NCBI GenBank assembly: GCA_017165825.1 | Contig: CM029387.1 | Location: 7,986,183-8,050,182, forward strand | Origin: Hepsetus odoe | Lineage: Eukaryota; Chordata; Actinopteri; Characiformes; Hepsetidae | DNA length: 64,000 nucleotides | Direction: 5' to 3' | Shown here: piece after piece, positions 37,245-48,957 of the stretch | Position numbering within the stretch: position 1 is the stretch's first letter | How the letters are laid out: each line of letters opens with the position of its first letter | Notes under the pieces: model-generated | Seen by the model: the letters and a program-made list of their open reading frames with translations, nothing else | The model's database searches: none | What the model was told of the DNA's origin: nothing | Translations under genes and position numbers: made by a program

Positions 37245-40200
37245 TCACATCGGTTGCCAGGTTTTGTCCATTGACTGGATGTGTTCCTTGGCCTTCATCC
37301 TAAGAGCCGCAATGCTGGAACTGCGGTCCACATCCTCTAAAGGATACTTGTCATTGAATGATGGAGGGCACTGGTATGGTGGAGGAGGCATGGGCTGCAT
37401 GCCCTGGACCATGCCTGGAGATGAGTTGAGGAATCCTGGGTGGCTGGGGTAAGCAGGCTGCAGGCTTTGGCCAGGACCCATGAAGCCTGGAATGCTGTGC
37501 ATAGGAGTAGCACTAGAAAGCGGGGAGGACAACCAGGGGTCTAAGGGCAAGGAGTTGCTCATCGGCCCCACGTTGGAGGGCATCGGAGGTCGGTTGAATG
37601 ACAACATGGGTGAGTCATGGAGTTTCATGCTGCTGGTGTCCATCTTTTCCTGGCGTCGCCATTTTGCACGTCGGTTCTGGAACCAGACCTAGAAACCAAC
37701 CAATGAAGACACTTCTAAGAAAATAACAGGGGTAAGTATTGGTGGCATTGGTGGTTCAGTGGTAGCATTCTCGCCTGCCATGCGGGAGACCCGGGTCTGA
37801 TTCCCGGCCTATGCACTGATCTAGTATTTTATGTGGGGTGATGTGGTCTAGTGGTAGGGTGCTTGCCTATGGACCTATGGCTCAAGAGGTCCCAGATTCA
37901 ATTCCCACCTCTGGCACGACCACCACTGGGTCCCTGAGCAAGACCCTTAACCCTGAATTGCTCCAGGGGGACTGTCCCTGTAATCAGGACATGGAAGTCG
38001 CTCTGGATAAGAGTGTCTGTTAAATGCCACAAATGTATGGGTAAGGACCTTTTACATAATGGTTAAATATAATGAAATAGGTTAAATCTTCTTAAGCTTA
38101 ATAAGCTAAAACTTATTTTTGCACTCTGAAATTCAGAAATATTAGGCATAATGACTACCAAAATATTATTGCTTGCCAAAATGTCAGTTTTCAAAATTGG
38201 GAAATATCATAACTTTTCATTTATTTTATAAGTGGAGAATTTTAGTTATTTGTGATGTTGGACCTTTAAGACTGCAGCAAGGACTACTATTGGGTGGTAT
38301 TTGTTAAAGATTAAAGGAGTGGTTCTGTCTTGGAGTTACTAACAGGATGGACAGGAAAGCTTAAAAGCCTCTGGATTAGAGGCCTCAAAGGGCCTTAAAC
38401 TGTCAATTTAACAAAGCTCCTAGAACAAGGCCTCACTGTTTACACTACTCAATAGTCTTCCCATTAACACATTATCTCTGCAGTTTAATACCATTACCTT
38501 ATGCTATTGGTGCTGTTCAACCTAAGGCCCATATAGAAACTCCCTATGTCAACAATTTAAAAAATGATTACAATGGTTACTTAAAATTTTACCCAACAGA
38601 GTAAAAATAATAATTGTGCCAGTTTTTGTTCACTATTGACAAATTACTCCTTACTCTTACCTGTACTCGTACTTCTGGGAGATTAACTTTCATGGCCAGC
38701 TCCTCTCGGCTGTAAACATCAGGGTAGTGGGATTTTTCAAAGGCACGCTCCAGTTCGTGCAGTTGGTAGGTCGTGAAGGTGGTTCGGTTGCGCCGGTGTT
38801 TCTTTTTGGGTTGGTCTTCTTCTGGGGGTTCGGGAGATCTGCTGTCACTCTCAACACCTCCATGGTGAAGATCCCCAAGTTCTGCTTCACATTTATCACT
38901 TGAGAAGAGTCCTGTGTCTAGAAAGGTGAAATAAAGGATATAATATCAGACTTTTTCCTTGGTTATGATTTTTTTTCCTTTTTAACCTCTGTTGTGTGAA
39001 TATATCATGATGAAAAAAACACAAGAAACTATCCAAAATATCTTGGAATAAAATCTTCTCTTATAATGTTAATTTCACCAAGATTGATTTTTGTCTTGTT
39101 TGCTTTTATATTTTGCTCATATAGAGTCTACCATTCCCATGTGTTTCTCAACCGTTGTCCTGTGAATGCTGGTATAGGCTTCAGCAACCCCCACTGCTCT
39201 GGAAAGGGTAACTAGGCTAAGATAATGCATGGATAAAGGGTTCATATGGGGAAAACAGTGATTATGAAAATAATTAACTAAGATGTTTGTGGTTATTGCA
39301 CTCCAATAGCTTGATATAAAGTTTTCCTTTCCAGTAAAATTCTTTCTCATAAAATCAGTCAAAAGTCATGTTGATGGCAGCAAGACATGACCTGGAGATC
39401 CTTCTTGGGAGAAAATGGGATATAAGGCAAGAATCTTTGCCTGATAACCACCTACAAATGGCAAGATTGTTCAATATTTAGATTATTGTATCATTCAGTT
39501 TTATTTGCAGGCAGTCCACTAAGCAACAGGACAGAGTTCCATCACGTCTTTCACTCTGTGCAGTTACCCTCAGTAATCCCTGAGCAGGCAAACAGATGTC
39601 ACCTGTTAAACCTGCGAGGCCTCGTGTGGCCTCAGTTGCTAATCCAAACGTTTTAAACCCTCCCTCAGCCTCTTTGTCACTATGAAGGGGGCCTTCTTGG
39701 CAAAAGCAGAGATTTTCATTTCAGAGAAACAGATAAAGAGCAAAGCGAGCCCCATGTTGAGGTGGGGGCCAATCACAAATGAATCTAATTAAGTAAGGCT
39801 AGATTATCATGAGATCATTGCTTCAGTGTAAGTGTGCGTGAGTGTTAAATGTCTTGCTGTTTGTAGCATTGCAGCTTTCGTAGTGGCAGGTGTGAGTCTC
39901 CATAAGGTTAGTTTTGGATTATTCCCACTGTGTGCTTTTCTTTTAGTGCTTCACTGTTTTCTTTTTTGTTGATTTTACCTCATATAGATTTTGTAGGAAA
40001 AAAATATTGCTATTTTCAAAACCTGCTTTATTATTATACAAATATATGAAACAAATTAGTATTCCTACATGGAAGAGAAACACTATGATAGTGCAAAATT
40101 TTATTTTATAATCCTTTCATGCCATTCTTTGGGTATATTTCTTTGGATTTTATTTCTAGACACTGCGCATACATTTTTTTTATCATTGGTTTGCATAATA

Positions 40201-42151
40201 AACATATTGGGTATAATGATAATGAATTACATTGCATTACACGTGTGGAGCAATAATGATGTAATAAGATTGGTCAGGAATGTAGCCAAACCTAATGTTG
40301 CTCCTCTGAGCTCCCATGAACCTTCTGTGCACCAAAAGACTGACTTACTCACTCCACTTTACAGCCACTTCCAAAAAAAAATAAAAAGCTGTAAAGGGTA
40401 CCATAACAATAAACACGCAACACTGTAAGAAATTGAAGAATGTAAAGAATGTATTGTATGTCATTATTGTATATTTAATGTAGAAATATATATGTCTGAT
40501 TCTTTCAGGTTGGCACTAGACACCAAAGAGCAGATTTCATGTAAATACATTCTGTAAATATGTAAAATGTGTCAATGACCAGGAAAACTGTTATCAATCC
40601 ACTAGTTTTAGTAAAATTAGTAAATCCAATAGACAGAACTATCTATCTATCTGTCTGTCTGTCTTTCCGTCTGTCTGTCTGTTTATCTATCTGTCTGTCT
40701 ATCGATCTATGACACATGTACAGTTTTAGAACTAACAATATTACCCATCCTATCAGCTAATAGTGTATGTTCTGAACATTGTTGCTGATTATTGTTTTTA
40801 TATACTTTAAATAGGAAAATGTGTCATATTTTGAATAATAATGAACTTAATATTAAGTTTGGAATATTGCATGTACATCTTTAAATTAGGAGAATCTCCT
40901 TGCAGCTCCATGCAGTGTTTAAAAATCTCACAATTATCGCTTTCTGTTTGTCCTCTTTGTGGATTAGCCCATTTCTAAATTAGACATCAGCTTGTTTAAA
41001 CCTGTAGAGTTGGCCTCTAAGTATCTCTTTTAACGTCAGCAAAGCATTACTGTCCATACTAAAGGGTTATGTAATGTAATGCTGAGATGCACCTCAGAAG
41101 ACCGGATAAACGATAGTCTTGGTATTGGTTTTATTTTCATGGTAACATTTTTTAGAATGCAATCAGTTGTAATATTATCCACAAAGATATTTGCCAGCAT
41201 TAAGTTCATTCATTTTATTATAATGATTTTGAAGTGAAAATATTTGCTTAAGTGTATTGTTTTTTGAAGTTTTCTAATTTTAAGTTTTTTAAAAATGCTT
41301 GTAGAAATTTATAATGAAGGCAGATGAGTGAATCAAATCCGAGTTAGGCTATATACTGAGCCATAGAGTAGGGTTTCCTAAGAAGGCTCATGAACTGTGG
41401 CCCATGCACTACAGTAGGCCAGCAAGCAGTAAACCTTAGGAATAGTTACAAATTCCATTACTATTCATAACTTTTTTTTTTCATAACTTTTTTTTTTAAT
41501 TCATCTGATTAAATGATAATGTATTCAAGTCTGTCTTGTGATGGTATATCACCAGTCCATAAGATCCACAAATTGAAGGTGAATGGCAAAAACTGCCCAT
41601 TTTGTATTAATTGATTAATTCTCTTCATGTTTTTACATTAATATCTCCCTTCAGTCTACAGAGTTATGGCCCATTCAGCTGAAGAAAAGGGAGTGTTTTG
41701 TTTCCTGGACAGATTTTTATCATTAAATGTCATTGGATTAAATTACACTGGTGGAAAAAGAAGTAAGAAAATGTAAGATATGAATCTTCTAAAAAAACAC
41801 AACAACATAATAAGCTAAACTGTCACTGAGCCAAAGGCCAACGTTGACCAATTTCTCACCGTGATAAGCAGGCTGCTGGGAGTTGTCTGACAAGCTAGGA
41901 AGGTGAACATAGGGGTCAGAGGTCACCTGCTTTCCCTGTTCCCCCAAATCTTCTCCATCCACTTTATGTGTCCCCACAGGTCTCACATGGTTAAGCAAGG
42001 GGTCCTGGTCTTTACTGAAGCCTAAAATGACATCAATGCTGTGGACTCGGCCTCCGACACCTGAGCCAACTCCTTTCCCCAAGTCGTGGTAGTTGTCCGT
42101 TGAGAGGCAGCCATCGTCCGCCATGCTTATGGTATCCAGGGACAAATGCAT
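37245..42151 (-). CDS. rx2: Retinal homeobox transcription factor of the Rx1/Rx2 (RAX2-like) class, complete
   Basis: Paired-like homeodomain factor for eye field, retinal progenitor and photoreceptor gene control. Three exons: 41860-42151, 38661-38917, 37245-37688; 993 bp, 330 residues. The octapeptide-type motif HSIDVILGF lies at about residues 37-45. The homeodomain runs from KKKHRRNRTTFTTYQLHELE through YSREELAMKVNLPEVRVQ to VWFQNRRAKWRRQEK, with Gln at homeodomain position 50. Exon 3 begins within helix 3. A Pro/Met-rich region follows, then the C-terminal OAR motif SSSIAALRMKAKEHI near the end. The N terminus MHLSLDTISMADDGCLS is the teleost Rx1/Rx2 form, unlike Rx3. Choosing rx2 over rx1 is a guess. 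Both introns have standard donors; intron 2 contains a tRNA-like gene and a SINE. Confidence 0.92.
37745..37815 (+). tRNA. tRNA-Gly (anticodon GCC), possibly degenerate
   Basis: A 71-base cloverleaf. The acceptor stem GCATTGG pairs with CCTATGC with one mismatch; the A-box is TGGTTCAGTGG, the anticodon arm CTCGC-CTGCCAT-GCGGG, and the T stem CCGGG/CCCGG. The T-loop is TCTGATT instead of the usual TTCGATT, which weakens the B-box. A TTTT terminator follows at about 37828. It lies antisense inside rx intron 2. Functional or pseudogene cannot be decided by eye. Confidence 0.8.
37837..38037 (+). repeat. V-SINE-type element, near full length
   Basis: tRNA-like head (TGTGGTCTAGTGGTAGGG; CAGATTCAATTCCC), central AATTGCTCCAGGGGGACTGTCC, tail AAGTCGCTCTGGATAAGAG...TTAAATGCC. 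It begins about 20 bp after the tRNA-Gly. Confidence 0.8.
39530..39810. promoter_or_regulatory. Candidate enhancer in rx intron 1
   Basis: A repeat-free, GC-richer block in AT-rich DNA. It has two Otx/Crx-type TAATCC sites (39574-39579, 39640-39645), a CCAATCA and a TAATTA homeodomain site (39786-39791). This combination suits a retinal enhancer, but only composition and short motifs support it. Confidence 0.3.
40638..40710. repeat. (CTAT)/(CTGT) compound microsatellite
   Basis: Mixed CTAT, CTGT and TCTG units in rx intron 1. Confidence 0.85.
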
Positions 42152-42344
42152 TCGAACCCAGTCTTTGGGCGGGACTCCTCAGAACAGCAGAGTGGACTGT
42201 ATGTCCAGACAGGGGTCAATTATTTAAGAATCCAATGAAATGAACTGAAGATTTAAAGAATGAAGAATATCATCAGATGAACATTCAGATGCAAGAAGAA
42301 ATCATCTTCCCAATGCAGACCACAAAGCTTGCGTCTTCAGTTTG
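42152..42344 (-). other. Likely 5'UTR of rx with a candidate upstream splice acceptor
   Basis: Reading the minus strand upstream of the ATG, a good acceptor TCTCTTTTCTAACAG lies at 42345-42359, just before 42344. This suggests that a non-coding first exon exists further upstream. No transcript evidence is available. Confidence 0.35.
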
Positions 42345-42460
42345 CTGTTAGAAAAGAGAAACCTGAATGTAATTGATCTCTGAATTATGGAATGGAAGAA
42401 AAGTCTGAATGTCAATTTGGATTCTTAGAGCAATGCTATTAAAAAATCTAATTTATTATA

Positions 42461-42466
<6 letters not shown>

Positions 42467-42505
<39 letters not shown>
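42467..42505. repeat. (TA)n microsatellite
   Basis: About 19 TA units upstream of rx. Confidence 0.9.
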
Positions 42506-42510
<5 letters not shown>

Positions 42511-44039
42511 GAATTTGTTATTCCCCGTTATTTTTTATTACATTTCTGATTCATCATTTATCATGAGAGTTTCACATTGCCATTTTTAAATGTTTTTGAA
42601 ATTATAGAATTGACCATCATAATAATAATAGGATGAGTTATGTTTCACCGTTTTTAATATTGGATGTCCTCTCAATTATGTAAGAACAGAAAGCTTTGAC
42701 AAACAGATGCTTCATTAGTCTCTATGAAAGAGGGCTCAGTTTAGTTTTTCTTTCTATGTTCACAGAAGGTAGTGCGCATGCTACACTATCATATATGCAC
42801 AAACGGTCAAAAATAAAGGGCTCTCAAAGAATTAGCAATGCCAGAGAGCAACTCTTTTTGATTCTTTAAAGGACCCTTAAACCTCAAACCTTAAACCTTT
42901 AAGGTCCATTTTTGTAAATGTGATGGTTCAGTGCGCAGAACCATGTTGATAGAACACTTAAATAGGTCAGAAACTTTTACATCAAGTTTCGGTACTTAAA
43001 CCGAAAGTGCAAAAAGCAATGCCCTATTATATTGCTCAATGAATCCACTGTGGCAGAATTTACATATAATTTTTTAAGGGAAAATGTTTAGTTGTCACGT
43101 TAATAAAAAAAAATAACTTGCTATGACATGTTTGTGACTAAACTTAAATTTGGCCTCATCAGATCAGTCAAAATATTCAAATAGATACTTACTTTTTTAC
43201 TCTCACATGGGGACATCACAAATGTTACCTTTCCTTATTTTTTTGGCAAGCTGCTGTGTGTTAACTGAGTCTGCATGTTAGAAAACCAAAGTCCCTACTG
43301 CACCAACTCATAATTATGGAAATTTATCCCATTTGATCAACAGGTGTTTCTATGATCCTCAGAGTTAATAGATACAACATTCCATTGTTTTATATTTGTA
43401 CTACACCCCTAATTGTAATACATTATTTATATATACTTCCTTCCTGTAGAGCATGTGAGAGTAACTGATGAATAATGTAATTGCCATTAATAATCACTGG
43501 TTTCTTTTGAAATGGCATACAGTTTCAATGCATTTTTTGACTCGAACACCTCAAAATACACATTTTGTTGATTTTTTAAAAATAATTAAAAATAGCATGA
43601 GGCCCCTACACAGATCACATTAATGCATGGCCACATTTCTATTTAGTTGCTGTATTTATCATGTTAGCAAATATACATTACTACATATTGTTAACCTCAC
43701 ACATGCAAACAGACACACACATATTATATATATATATATAAAGAAAAACCAAAAATGTTTTGCATGTTGCATACCTTTTCAATGCCTTAGGCCAGCCACA
43801 TATCACCTTCTTCCTCTAGTATCCGACGTTCTAATGATGGCGAAGGCAGCAAGCACAACTTTTTTTGCTCTGGTACCACCTTCTTGGGCCGTTAGCAACT
43901 GTTAACGAGCATTAAGAGGCTGTGGTTACAATAGTGAACAAAAACACTCCAAAGCACACAGAAGTGTCCCATCCCAAACACTGAGGTCTGATAGGTCCTG
44001 ATCTTTACAGCCAGGCTGTCCCAGCAGCGTACATGCTGA

Positions 44040-44285
44040 CCGAGCACACAAGAGAATGGAGGTAAAAGGAAAAGACTTAAGAGGTTTATTAATTGGAATC
44101 CTTCCCCTTTAAGAATGATTGACAGTTGTTCTCTGCTGGAGTAATTGCTCTAAACGGCGGCCATGGTCTGGCCACAGAGGGAGGCCAGCGCTAATGAAGC
44201 CCTGACAAAACTTTCTTTCAAAAATCTTTTGTTTAAATGATAATGGCGTCCCACTGAAAGTGTCCCCTAATCCCTTATACAACAA
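44040..44285. promoter_or_regulatory. Candidate distal enhancer about 2 kb upstream of rx
   Basis: A repeat-free block containing TTAATTGG (Rx/paired-type site), an AACAAAAG SOX-like site on the minus strand near 44227 and TAATCC (44268-44273, Otx site). It also holds a GC-rich core GGCGGCCATGGTCTGGCCAC. Vertebrate Rax genes have a conserved Otx2/Sox2-bound element about 2 kb upstream; position and motif types fit, but homology is not shown. Confidence 0.35.
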
Positions 44286-45529
44286 AGAAAACACACATGT
44301 ATTAAGATGTGTTTTTTTCCCCCTGTCAGTACCGCCAAATGCTGCTCAGTGTTCCATAACAGTGCTCCATAGAAAGTGAGCAACATAAACTTACATCCTC
44401 TCTGATAAAAGTTTTCTTTGTTTTTTTTTTTCTTAGTTTTTTAAATGACAGACAGGCAAAACCACACCATAACAAATGCATATACATTGTCAGATTCTAC
44501 TTTGGAGTTGCATTGTGATAAATATGAAGTTTTATATATAAGACTATAAAATTAAGTTTTAAGATTTGGATTCTAAGATTTGGTGGATTGTAGTTTGACA
44601 GTCCTGCAGCATGCACACAAAAAGTCATAAAATGTCACTTGAAACATGAAAATTTTAGGTCATTTTTAAATGTTTCAAATACACATATCTTTTCTCCTTT
44701 TCTCATTAAAAGGGTTCCTAAAGTGCTCTAGGTGTGGATGTTTCCAGTAAACAATGACAATGATTTGGTATCAGATATCAATATCAGGCTGATATAAATC
44801 TGGAACTGCTTGCAGGAAATAAAAATTCAGTCCTACAATAAAAAATCTGAAACAGCTCTCATTGTGTCATTAGCTTTTTTAGTTTTCTTTTTATTTTTTG
44901 TAAGAGTGTAGTTTGAAAACTGTCTAGCTGGTTTTGAACTTTTCACATGGAATGGCTTATCCTTTAGAGATATACTGTACTATAGCTATACAGAATAGGA
45001 CAGTTCCATGATGGTGTCACAAAGGTCAAGTTTACCGTAAGTGGGGTTTTAAAATTATCCAAAAATATTTGACAAAATGTATTAAAACACCTACAATACT
45101 ATCAAAATTTTATTATTTCTTCAAATTTTTAAAAGATTAATTGTTTTTATTTTTTTCATTATCATTTAAATATCATTAGTTAAAATAAAAAATTTAAATT
45201 TAACTTAATAATGTTTAATATATAAACATGTTTAAAAAAAGCATATAAGGCACTCTGTATCACTCATTGTATATCAAATAAGTTTGTTTTATACCAATGA
45301 TGTAAAAACGACAACAAAAAAAAATGTTCTGAGTTTAACTATAGAATTTTTAAAAAGCATCTTTAAATAACCATCCACTTGAAGATTCTTTGGGAACCAA
45401 CGTTGTTCTTTGATGCCCTAACTTCATACAATCCTTTTTTAACCTTTTACGGTTATAGGTTAGTTAATAATTTGACTTCCATATAACAGCCTTTTTGAAA
45501 GAAAGATTCATTGTTGATCAAATAGACGT

Positions 45530-45725
45530 GGCTTATTGATCAGTTTGTCAGTTCAGTACAGGCTGCTTTTGTCCGTGCCAGCTGGCCACAGTAAAGCTTG
45601 GGAAGGCTAACTGTCACAGAGATCAACCCTGGTCTTAATGAGACTACAGTATTCCAGATTTTCCCCTGACCTTAATGGAATCTGAAGATAAGTTTAGGAA
45701 GCTTCACAAGCTTGGGGTTCCAAGC
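45530..45725. promoter_or_regulatory. Candidate conserved non-coding block upstream of rx
   Basis: Unique, GC-balanced sequence (CAGGCTGCTTTTGTCCGTGC, TCTTAATGAGACTACAG) about 3.4 kb from the rx ATG, surrounded by very AT-rich DNA. It is selected on composition alone. Confidence 0.2.
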
Positions 45726-46598
45726 ATGTATAAAAGTGAGATTTATATTTTACAGATTAAAAAATGGATTAAAAAATTGAATACTTCTTACTTTAATGGA
45801 TACTTCATTTAATGCTTTTTTCTCTTTTCAGTTGTACTTCTACTGGTTCTACTTCTATATGTTCTACTGGTAGAAAGTATCTTTGATTAAAGCCAATAAA
45901 AAGTTGCAGCAGCAACTTCCTTCAACTCAGCATGTGTTTATAATTATTTATAAATCTATATGCAAGAAAGCCAATTTGACAATTTCATTATGTTTATTAG
46001 GTAGCATCAAAGCGTGACATATGTATGCAAGTGATCCCAAATATATCTAAGTAGGGGTGTGTACCACTTTAAGAGACATATGTCCAGTCCTCTGGTATTA
46101 ATGGATTGGTGGGCCATGTGCTGAGCATGATCATCAAGCTGAGCTGATATAATCATGGAACTGTAGCCTAACCCACAGCCCATCTAGTCTTTCACACTTC
46201 AGGCAACACTTTTTTTACCTAATTGAACAAAAACATTCCCCAAATGTAAACTTGTGTGATGCAAGTACCACCAGATCTTTCTAAATTTTTACACTCAGCA
46301 AACTGAGACTCAAGTAAACTGAGGTTACTATAAAAGATTTAATATTTTTATATATCTTTTATTTTTGAAAGGATAATAAGAATCATGCCTGTCACACAAT
46401 AATAATAATAATATAATAATAATATAATCCCATCAAAAGAGTAATTCTGGGGGCTGGGTTGCATATATTTCAATGATTAATGGCAAACTTTGATATTGCA
46501 ACATGTTTTCAGAGGTCAAGGGGCCTAAAACTGAACTAAGTACTTAGAACCTTGCCATTGAAATGGGCTTATGACAATAGCTTTTTTAAATGTATGTG

Positions 46599-46815
46599 CA
46601 GTGGTGGCCTGGCATTGAAGGACTAGGTCCCAGGATCAGAAGGTTGTGGATTTGAATCCTGGACCAGTAGGTTGCCCACTGCTCCCTGGGTGCTGCATAA
46701 AGCTGCCCACTGCTGTACAGTGTGTATGGGTTAAATGCAGAGGTTTCATTTAGTTGTGGTTCAATGCGTCCTGTGCTGTGTGCTCACAATGCCAAATAGC
46801 CACTTTCACTTCCGT
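46599..46815 (+). repeat. tRNA-derived SINE (family A), near full length
   Basis: Head GCAGTGGTGGCCTGGCATTG, B-box-like GGATTTGAATCC, then GGTTGCCCACTGCTCCC and tail AGTTGTGGTTCAATGCG ... CACTTTCACTTCC. It shows the sense orientation of the family. Confidence 0.7.
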
Positions 46816-47444
46816 TCACATAAAAAAATAAACCTGATAAATATAGCATTTGTGCTGATGCTTAGAGTTCATTAAATGTTTGACATCAGTTTGCATGCGG
46901 CACATCAGGAGGGAGTAAATAATATACCACTGCTTTAAAATTAGAGTTCCAGCGTGAATCAAAACGGTGGTTGGGCATTCATAGTATAGATGTGTAGAAA
47001 TGAAATAATGAGATTTACAAAATCAAAATGTTTCTTCATTAATGCCCAGAGTAAGAAATGAATCAGAGGCTTGAGAAGATGAATAGAGAGAACCTAAGAT
47101 TTATTAACACAGAACTTTGAGTGACTAGTATAGTGGTCTCTTAGAGAAGCATTAGTGCACAAAGCTAGAGGGCCATCTGGCTGAGTGAAAGCTTGAAGTG
47201 TTGGCCTTGACACACCAGCTATTCCAAACACCCTATTTAGCTTAGAAGTCATAACTGGCAGTTTGTGATCCTATCCAAAAGGAGTCACAAGTATTTATAT
47301 AATCAGTTACATAATGAAGTACATTTTGACAAAGTTCATTTTATGCCAAAATAAATAAATAAATAAATAAATACAAAACACACCTAAAATACAAAGGAGA
47401 CAGAAATGCACTTTTTTCATATAATAATCAAATAATGCTTCTCC

Positions 47445-47560
47445 ATGTCATGGCAGGCGGCGCTCTGCTCTGACTTGGACTCACTGGGGCAGGGTTTATA
47501 AGTCCCAGTGAGTCAGAGCAAAGCGTCTGTCATTCATTTGGTTAGCTTTGGTATGACAGC
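47445..47560 (-). repeat. LTR-like promoter fragment with hairpin around TATA
   Basis: GCTCTGACTTGGACTCACTG and the inverted CAGTGAGTCAGAGC flank TTTATAAG. The layout resembles the neighbouring element at 47725-47990, so it may be a second, diverged LTR piece. The assignment is tentative. Confidence 0.35.
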
Positions 47561-47567
47561 GATTTTA

Positions 47568-47722
47568 GTGAAAGTGACTACCCTTGTCACTGTGAAACGC
47601 ACAGCACAACACAACAAAATTCAATCTCTGCATTTCACCCATACACACACGGGCAGCAGGGTGCAGCTATTGAAAGTGCCTGGGGAGCAGTGACAGGGAC
47701 GGTACCTTGCTCAAGGGTACCT
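47568..47722 (-). repeat. tRNA-derived SINE (family A), head missing
   Basis: Tail AGTGAAAGTGACTACCC, GGGCAGCAGGGTGCAGC, and GGTACCTTGCTCAAGGGTAC. It stops abruptly at about 47722 where the LTR-like sequence begins, so its tRNA head is absent. Confidence 0.65.
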
Positions 47723-48650
47723 ATAACGGTGCCGGGGTGTGGGAAGGATGTCAACGCAGAGTCAGTATTCCGGAACGTAACTTTATTAAACATAAACCAA
47801 AAAATAGAACCAAAAATGCCACCATTAACTGCAAGGCTTCACCTCGTTAATGAACTGCATTCTGTTCTGACTCATTGGGGCTTAAATAGCAGCCCCAATG
47901 AAGCACACCTTCTCCATGAGCCCAGGTGTGCTCAGTCAGAAAAGAGCGCCATCTGTCATGCCCAACCAGAACCACAGGCCAAGGATTTTGGGTGATGTCT
48001 GAAGCTGCAGGTCACAGCGATTCCACATGTCTCTCTCCTGGAGCCCAAGCTGTAGCCGGAGAGGTACAGTCAGATTTTCCAGTCACTGGTCTCCATGGGT
48101 GTGGAGGCGAGACGGTACCTGGACCTGCTGGCATCCTTGGTTTCACCCACTCACTCTCCACTGTATTGCCAGGTTCCCCTACTGAGCCAGGTTGAGCCTG
48201 CCCTGGCACCGGGAGACACAGCTTCGTTGCCATGTGCAGCCCCAGCACAAAAAGGCGGGGCTTTAACAATGTCTTTCGCCCTCATCACGGTAGACGGAGC
48301 TGCAATGTCAGCTCCCACGTTAACCCCAAGAGGCCGGGCTGCAATGCTGCCTCCCATGTCAGCCCATAAAAGTGTGAATTTGCTCACCTCACGGAAGGCA
48401 GGGCTGCCATGCCGTTGCCCACATCAGCACAGGGTGGTGGGCTCCTGAGTCTGCACCAGCCCCAAAGAGGGGGCTTCTGTGTCTTCGCATTTCCACGGAG
48501 AGCGGGGCTTCTGGATATGCGTCTGCGCCCGCCACAATGAGCAGGGCTTCTGTTTCTGTGTCTGCACCCACCACAGAGAGCAGGGCTTCTGGAATTGTGA
48601 CTGCTGCGCCCACCTCTGTCTCGAAGGGTAGGGCTGCTTTGACTGGGATG
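47723..48650 (-). mobile_element. Putative LTR-retrotransposon 3' end (LTR plus internal GC-rich part)
   Basis: In minus sense, 47990 to 47723 reads as a promoter-like U3 with TATTTAAG inside a hairpin (AGCCCCAATGA arms), then AATAAAG as polyadenylation signal and a short GC-richer end. Sequence 47990-48650 is GC-rich and encodes imperfect repeats on the minus strand (EALLSVVGADTETEALLIVA then GADAYPEAPLSV). No integrase, protease or RT motif is seen, so the class is inferred from layout only. Confidence 0.35.
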
Positions 48651-48708
48651 TGTTTTATGTTTATGTTTAGTTATGTTGAGTATGGTAAATAGAGGTTGAG
48701 TACGAGAC

Positions 48709-48957
48709 TAGGAGGAGCAGTGGCCTAGTGGTTAGGGCGTCGGCCACATGATCGGAGGATCGGGGGTTCGAACCCATTCCCAATAGGTTGCCCTGAGGTA
48801 CCCTTGAGCAAGGTGCCGTCCCCGTCCAGCTCCTCCCTGCGATGGGCTAGCGACCTGTCCAGGGTGCGTCCCCCATCCTCGCCCAGTGTGCGCTGGGTTG
48901 GACACCAGCACTCCCCCGCGACCCCGTTTGGGACAAGCGGCAGATAATGGATGGATG
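48709..48957 (+). mobile_element. Full-length tRNA-derived SINE with intact target-site duplication
   Basis: The head GGCCTAGTGGTTAGGG (A-box) and GGGGTTCGAACCC (B-box) are tRNA-like. The middle GTACCCTTGAGCAAGG is shared with local family A. The tail CGACCTGTCCAGGGTGCG ... GGATGGATGG is of the family C type. It is flanked by perfect 11-bp direct repeats GAGTACGAGAC at 48698-48708 and 48958-48968, so the copy is young. Confidence 0.85.

Noticed and set aside
40069..40428. 119-codon plus-strand ORF with hydrophobic N-terminal half
   Set aside because: It lies in rx intron 1 in AT-rich DNA, antisense to the gene, with no family motif and no splice partner. The hydrophobicity follows from T-richness.
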